Shown piece after piece: positions 60,588-62,517 of a stretch of DNA of 62,517 bases. The stretch spans positions 1 to 62,517 of the forward strand of contig VDMD01000128.1 of the NCBI GenBank assembly GCA_007026445.1, in the 5' to 3' direction. Position 1 is the first letter of the stretch; each line of letters starts with the position of its first letter. The notes below the pieces were generated by a model. That model made no database searches, was not told where the DNA came from, and saw only the letters and a program-made list of their open reading frames with translations. This DNA is from Schizophyllum amplum. Taxonomy: Eukaryota; Basidiomycota; Agaricomycetes; Agaricales; Schizophyllaceae. Position numbers and translations under genes: made by a program.

Positions 60588-61428
60588 TATCGTGTCCCGC
60601 TCTTTTCTCCGCTGACATCGCCTGCCGCTTTTGGCCATTTCTTTTTGAGTGGGTTTTCAATTTTGTTGCTGTTTCGGGCGCACCTTTTCTGCGCTCTTTT
60701 GTCTTGTGCTCCCGTGGTTCTTTTCAATCTTCGCCTCGTGCTGCGTCTCCAGCTCCCGGCTCGCGCTCTACCTCGTCTCGCTGTTGCTGGCGTCATGTCC
60801 GCTCGCATGTCGCTCTGCTCTTCGTCGGCTATCTCGATCTACGCGCTCTCCTGTATACCATCGCTCCCGTCGATGACGCAGTAGCGGGTAGCAGGAGATT
60901 GTATGGATACCTCGCTCGGCACGCGAGGTGGCTCTCGGGCAAACGTTGTTGTGATGGCTATGCATACAGTTCCCCAGAAATGGCGAACATCGCCCATGCA
61001 AGAATGCCATATGAGAGTGCTGTGAGTCGGCTCCTGGTGCGGTGATCACGGCTCAGTAGGGCAAAACAAACTTGGTCTCGATACTACCTTGAAAGACATG
61101 TTTCTGGTTAAGCTGCAGTGGGTGACGCTGAGTACAAGTGAGTCGCATTCGCCTGGATGTTTCTACACTCACGCAAAATTATCTTCGTAGAACACCGTCA
61201 GAGTGACGGGAGCTTCAAAGTGGGCCACCTCGAGGCGTGCGACGAGAATGACGCAGAACAATGGCAGACAATATGAACCTGCATGCAGTGCTGCGTAAGT
61301 ATGCCGCGGCCGAGCCACGTAGCCCAGATCGCCCTTTGTGATATGTCGCTTCTTTCAGGGCCGCGTGGACCTTCGTCTTGCGGTTTGACTCACTGATTAT
61401 GCAGACAAGCGCCATTGTGCTTCTGGAG

Positions 61429-61436
61429 TATAAAAG
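61429..61436 (+). promoter_or_regulatory. TATA box (TATAAAAG)
   Basis: TATAAAAG, then GCTCCCGGCTTCTGCACTC; 105 bp before the start codon at 61541. Confidence 0.65.
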
Positions 61437-61540
61437 GCTCCCGGCTTCTGCACTCTCTCCTGCTCTCAACCAACATCCCCCGTGCGTCTCACCACTCATA
61501 CTACCACTCCAGAACCACTTTTCTCCACACGACATCAACG

Positions 61541-62104
61541 ATGTCGCATACAGAAGTCGCCGTACCATCGTCGGGCGGCTCGCCTGCCTCATCCCCTTTC
61601 TGGCCTCCTTTGTCTCCCGCGCCACAGGTTGCCCCAGCTGTTGAAGACGGTATATCGGCCATCAGAGCCACGAGTGAAGAAGACACCCTTGAAGCCATCA
61701 TGTCGAACATGACTATCGGAAAGCGCCAGCCCATCTCGCGCAATAGTCTCGACAACCTCATCTCCCACCCTGCCTTCATCTTCATGCAGCATCAGCAGCA
61801 TCAGCCGCGCGTGCCCCGCCTATCCCGTCCCCCTGCCACACAGCACCGCATCCGCTCTTCCCTTTCCTCCACGCGGCGCGGGCTCCCGATCCACTCCTCC
61901 CTTCCATCCCGCCCCCGCGGCCCCATGCACCTCGTCCGTTACCGCGTCGTTCGGCCTCACGGCTCGAGCAAACCAGTCGCCATCCGCGTCCCAGTGACCT
62001 CTCCCCACCGCCTCGCGCCCAGCATGAAGCACAAAGGCGCCCTGCGCCGCCATGAGTCGTTCTTGCTCGTCGAGCCCATGGACATCGATGATGATGCGAT
62101 GTAG
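61541..62104 (+). CDS. unknown 187-residue basic protein
   Basis: The first ATG after a consensus TATA box opens a single-exon frame: MSHTEVAVPSSGGSPAS, then TSEEDTLEAIMSNMTIGKRQPISRNSL and a His/Gln-rich spacer (FIFMQHQQHQPRVPRL). A basic stretch (RIRSSLSSTRRGLPIHSSLPSRPRGP) follows, with LVRYRVVRPHGSSKPVAIRVPV and an end LLVEPMDIDDDAM. The MDIDDD ending is an acidic tail found in several nuclear proteins. No domain recognised. Single exon, TATA-driven and positively charged suggests an inducible protein. Nothing conserved is recognised downstream. Confidence 0.5.
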   Translation: MSHTEVAVPSSGGSPASSPFWPPLSPAPQVAPAVEDGISAIRATSEEDTLEAIMSNMTIGKRQPISRNSLDNLISHPAFIFMQHQQHQPRVPRLSRPPATQHRIRSSLSSTRRGLPIHSSLPSRPRGPMHLVRYRVVRPHGSSKPVAIRVPVTSPHRLAPSMKHKGALRRHESFLLVEPMDIDDDAM

Positions 62105-62517
62105 GCCAGCATGTTCGATGTGGCAGATGTCCTGAGAGATCTGGCATCTACCGCTCGCCAGACCGAGCGCCAAAGCTGAGAATAATCGGACGGGCCGCGC
62201 CACAGGCCGTCTTGAAGTAGATCAAATGACTAAATCAAACGTCGATTCCAGTCGTACTTGTAGTTTCCCGTACCCTTCTGCTGTTGCTCATCATTCGTGG
62301 AAATGGCCGCTCATAGTTCTGTTGTAGTCCAGTATGTACTACATAGAATAACAAGGATTCAACATCCTGAACATATCGCGAGCTTCAACTCATGCATATC
62401 AGTGAACTCGGAAGTTGCGTTTACTGAGCCTATCACAGGCAGAAGTATGCTTTGCAAGATGATGTACTTAGATCCAAGGCAACTTATTGTAGTACAGGAT
62501 TCATTGGCTTGTCAGTA
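62105..62517. other. downstream of the last gene, nothing recognised
   Basis: AT-rich sequence to the window end; presumed 3' UTR and intergenic. Confidence 0.5.

Larger units (their letters stand above)
59769..61540. other. sparsely coding region with TATA promoters
   Basis: Holds the 3' UTR of the WD40 gene, a doubled CRE (59943-59955), a TATA box (60157-60164) followed by a long C/T-rich leader, a 52-codon frame (60429-60587), and the promoter of the gene at 61541. Other frames look non-coding. Confidence 0.4.

Overview
The window is nuclear DNA from a filamentous basidiomycete. I infer an Agaricomycete, probably close to Polyporales. The grounds are dense genes with many introns of about 45-60 nt, GC-rich codons, a CACTA-type DNA transposase with a basidiomycete-style terminal domain, an adjacent orphan gene that resembles an expanded Agaricomycete family, and a tRNA gene carrying a short intron. 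There are no bacterial features, no CRISPR array and no secondary-metabolite cluster. Most of the content is conserved housekeeping genes. Exon joins were worked out by hand from reading frame, GT..AG borders and family conservation.

Left part (0-27 kb): the 3' end of an unknown gene; tRNA-Val(AAC); a PalI/Rim9 pH-sensing membrane protein (-); an unknown N-terminally anchored protein (+); the ribosomal-protein importin adaptor SYO1 (+); a LisH/WD40 TBL1/Sif2-type corepressor (-), head to head with a DCAF11/WDR23-type CUL4 substrate receptor (+); a 1.26-kb non-autonomous DNA transposon with 31-bp inverted ends; a ricin-B-fold lectin-like protein; a secreted agmatinase-type ureohydrolase; elongation factor 2; methionine aminopeptidase 2; and an HSL-family alpha/beta hydrolase with a long disordered tail.

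Middle part (27-45 kb): WBP11 splicing factor (-) and a RNF10-type RING protein (+) from one short promoter; an ISC1-type sphingolipid phospholipase C (-) whose frame is broken in about eight places, 66 bp from the mRNA-export factor NXT1 (+); the ribosome-associated RGG protein STM1/SERBP1 (+); a fold-back MITE; LSM1 (-). An accessory island of about 8 kb follows (36.9-44.5 kb): tandem tRNA-Ser-derived repeats, an intact tRNA-Ser(TGA), an orphan gene, and a nearly intact CACTA-type transposase.

Right part (45-62.5 kb): AMPK gamma subunit SNF4 (-), head to head with a SPRY-domain Ear1/Ssh4-type Rsp5 adaptor (+); a small type I membrane protein (-); cytosolic aspartyl-tRNA synthetase (-), head to head with a mitochondrial-type aspartate aminotransferase (+); a Ser/Pro-rich unknown protein; a WD40 protein; then a sparsely coding region with two TATA boxes and one short unknown protein.

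The most useful second looks are the two previously unlabelled inverted-repeat elements (13980-15243 and 35802-36106), the tRNA-Ser fragment array upstream of LSM1, the clustered single-base frameshifts (ISC1, aspartate aminotransferase, EAR1), three GC-AG introns, and the aspartate-themed divergent promoter.
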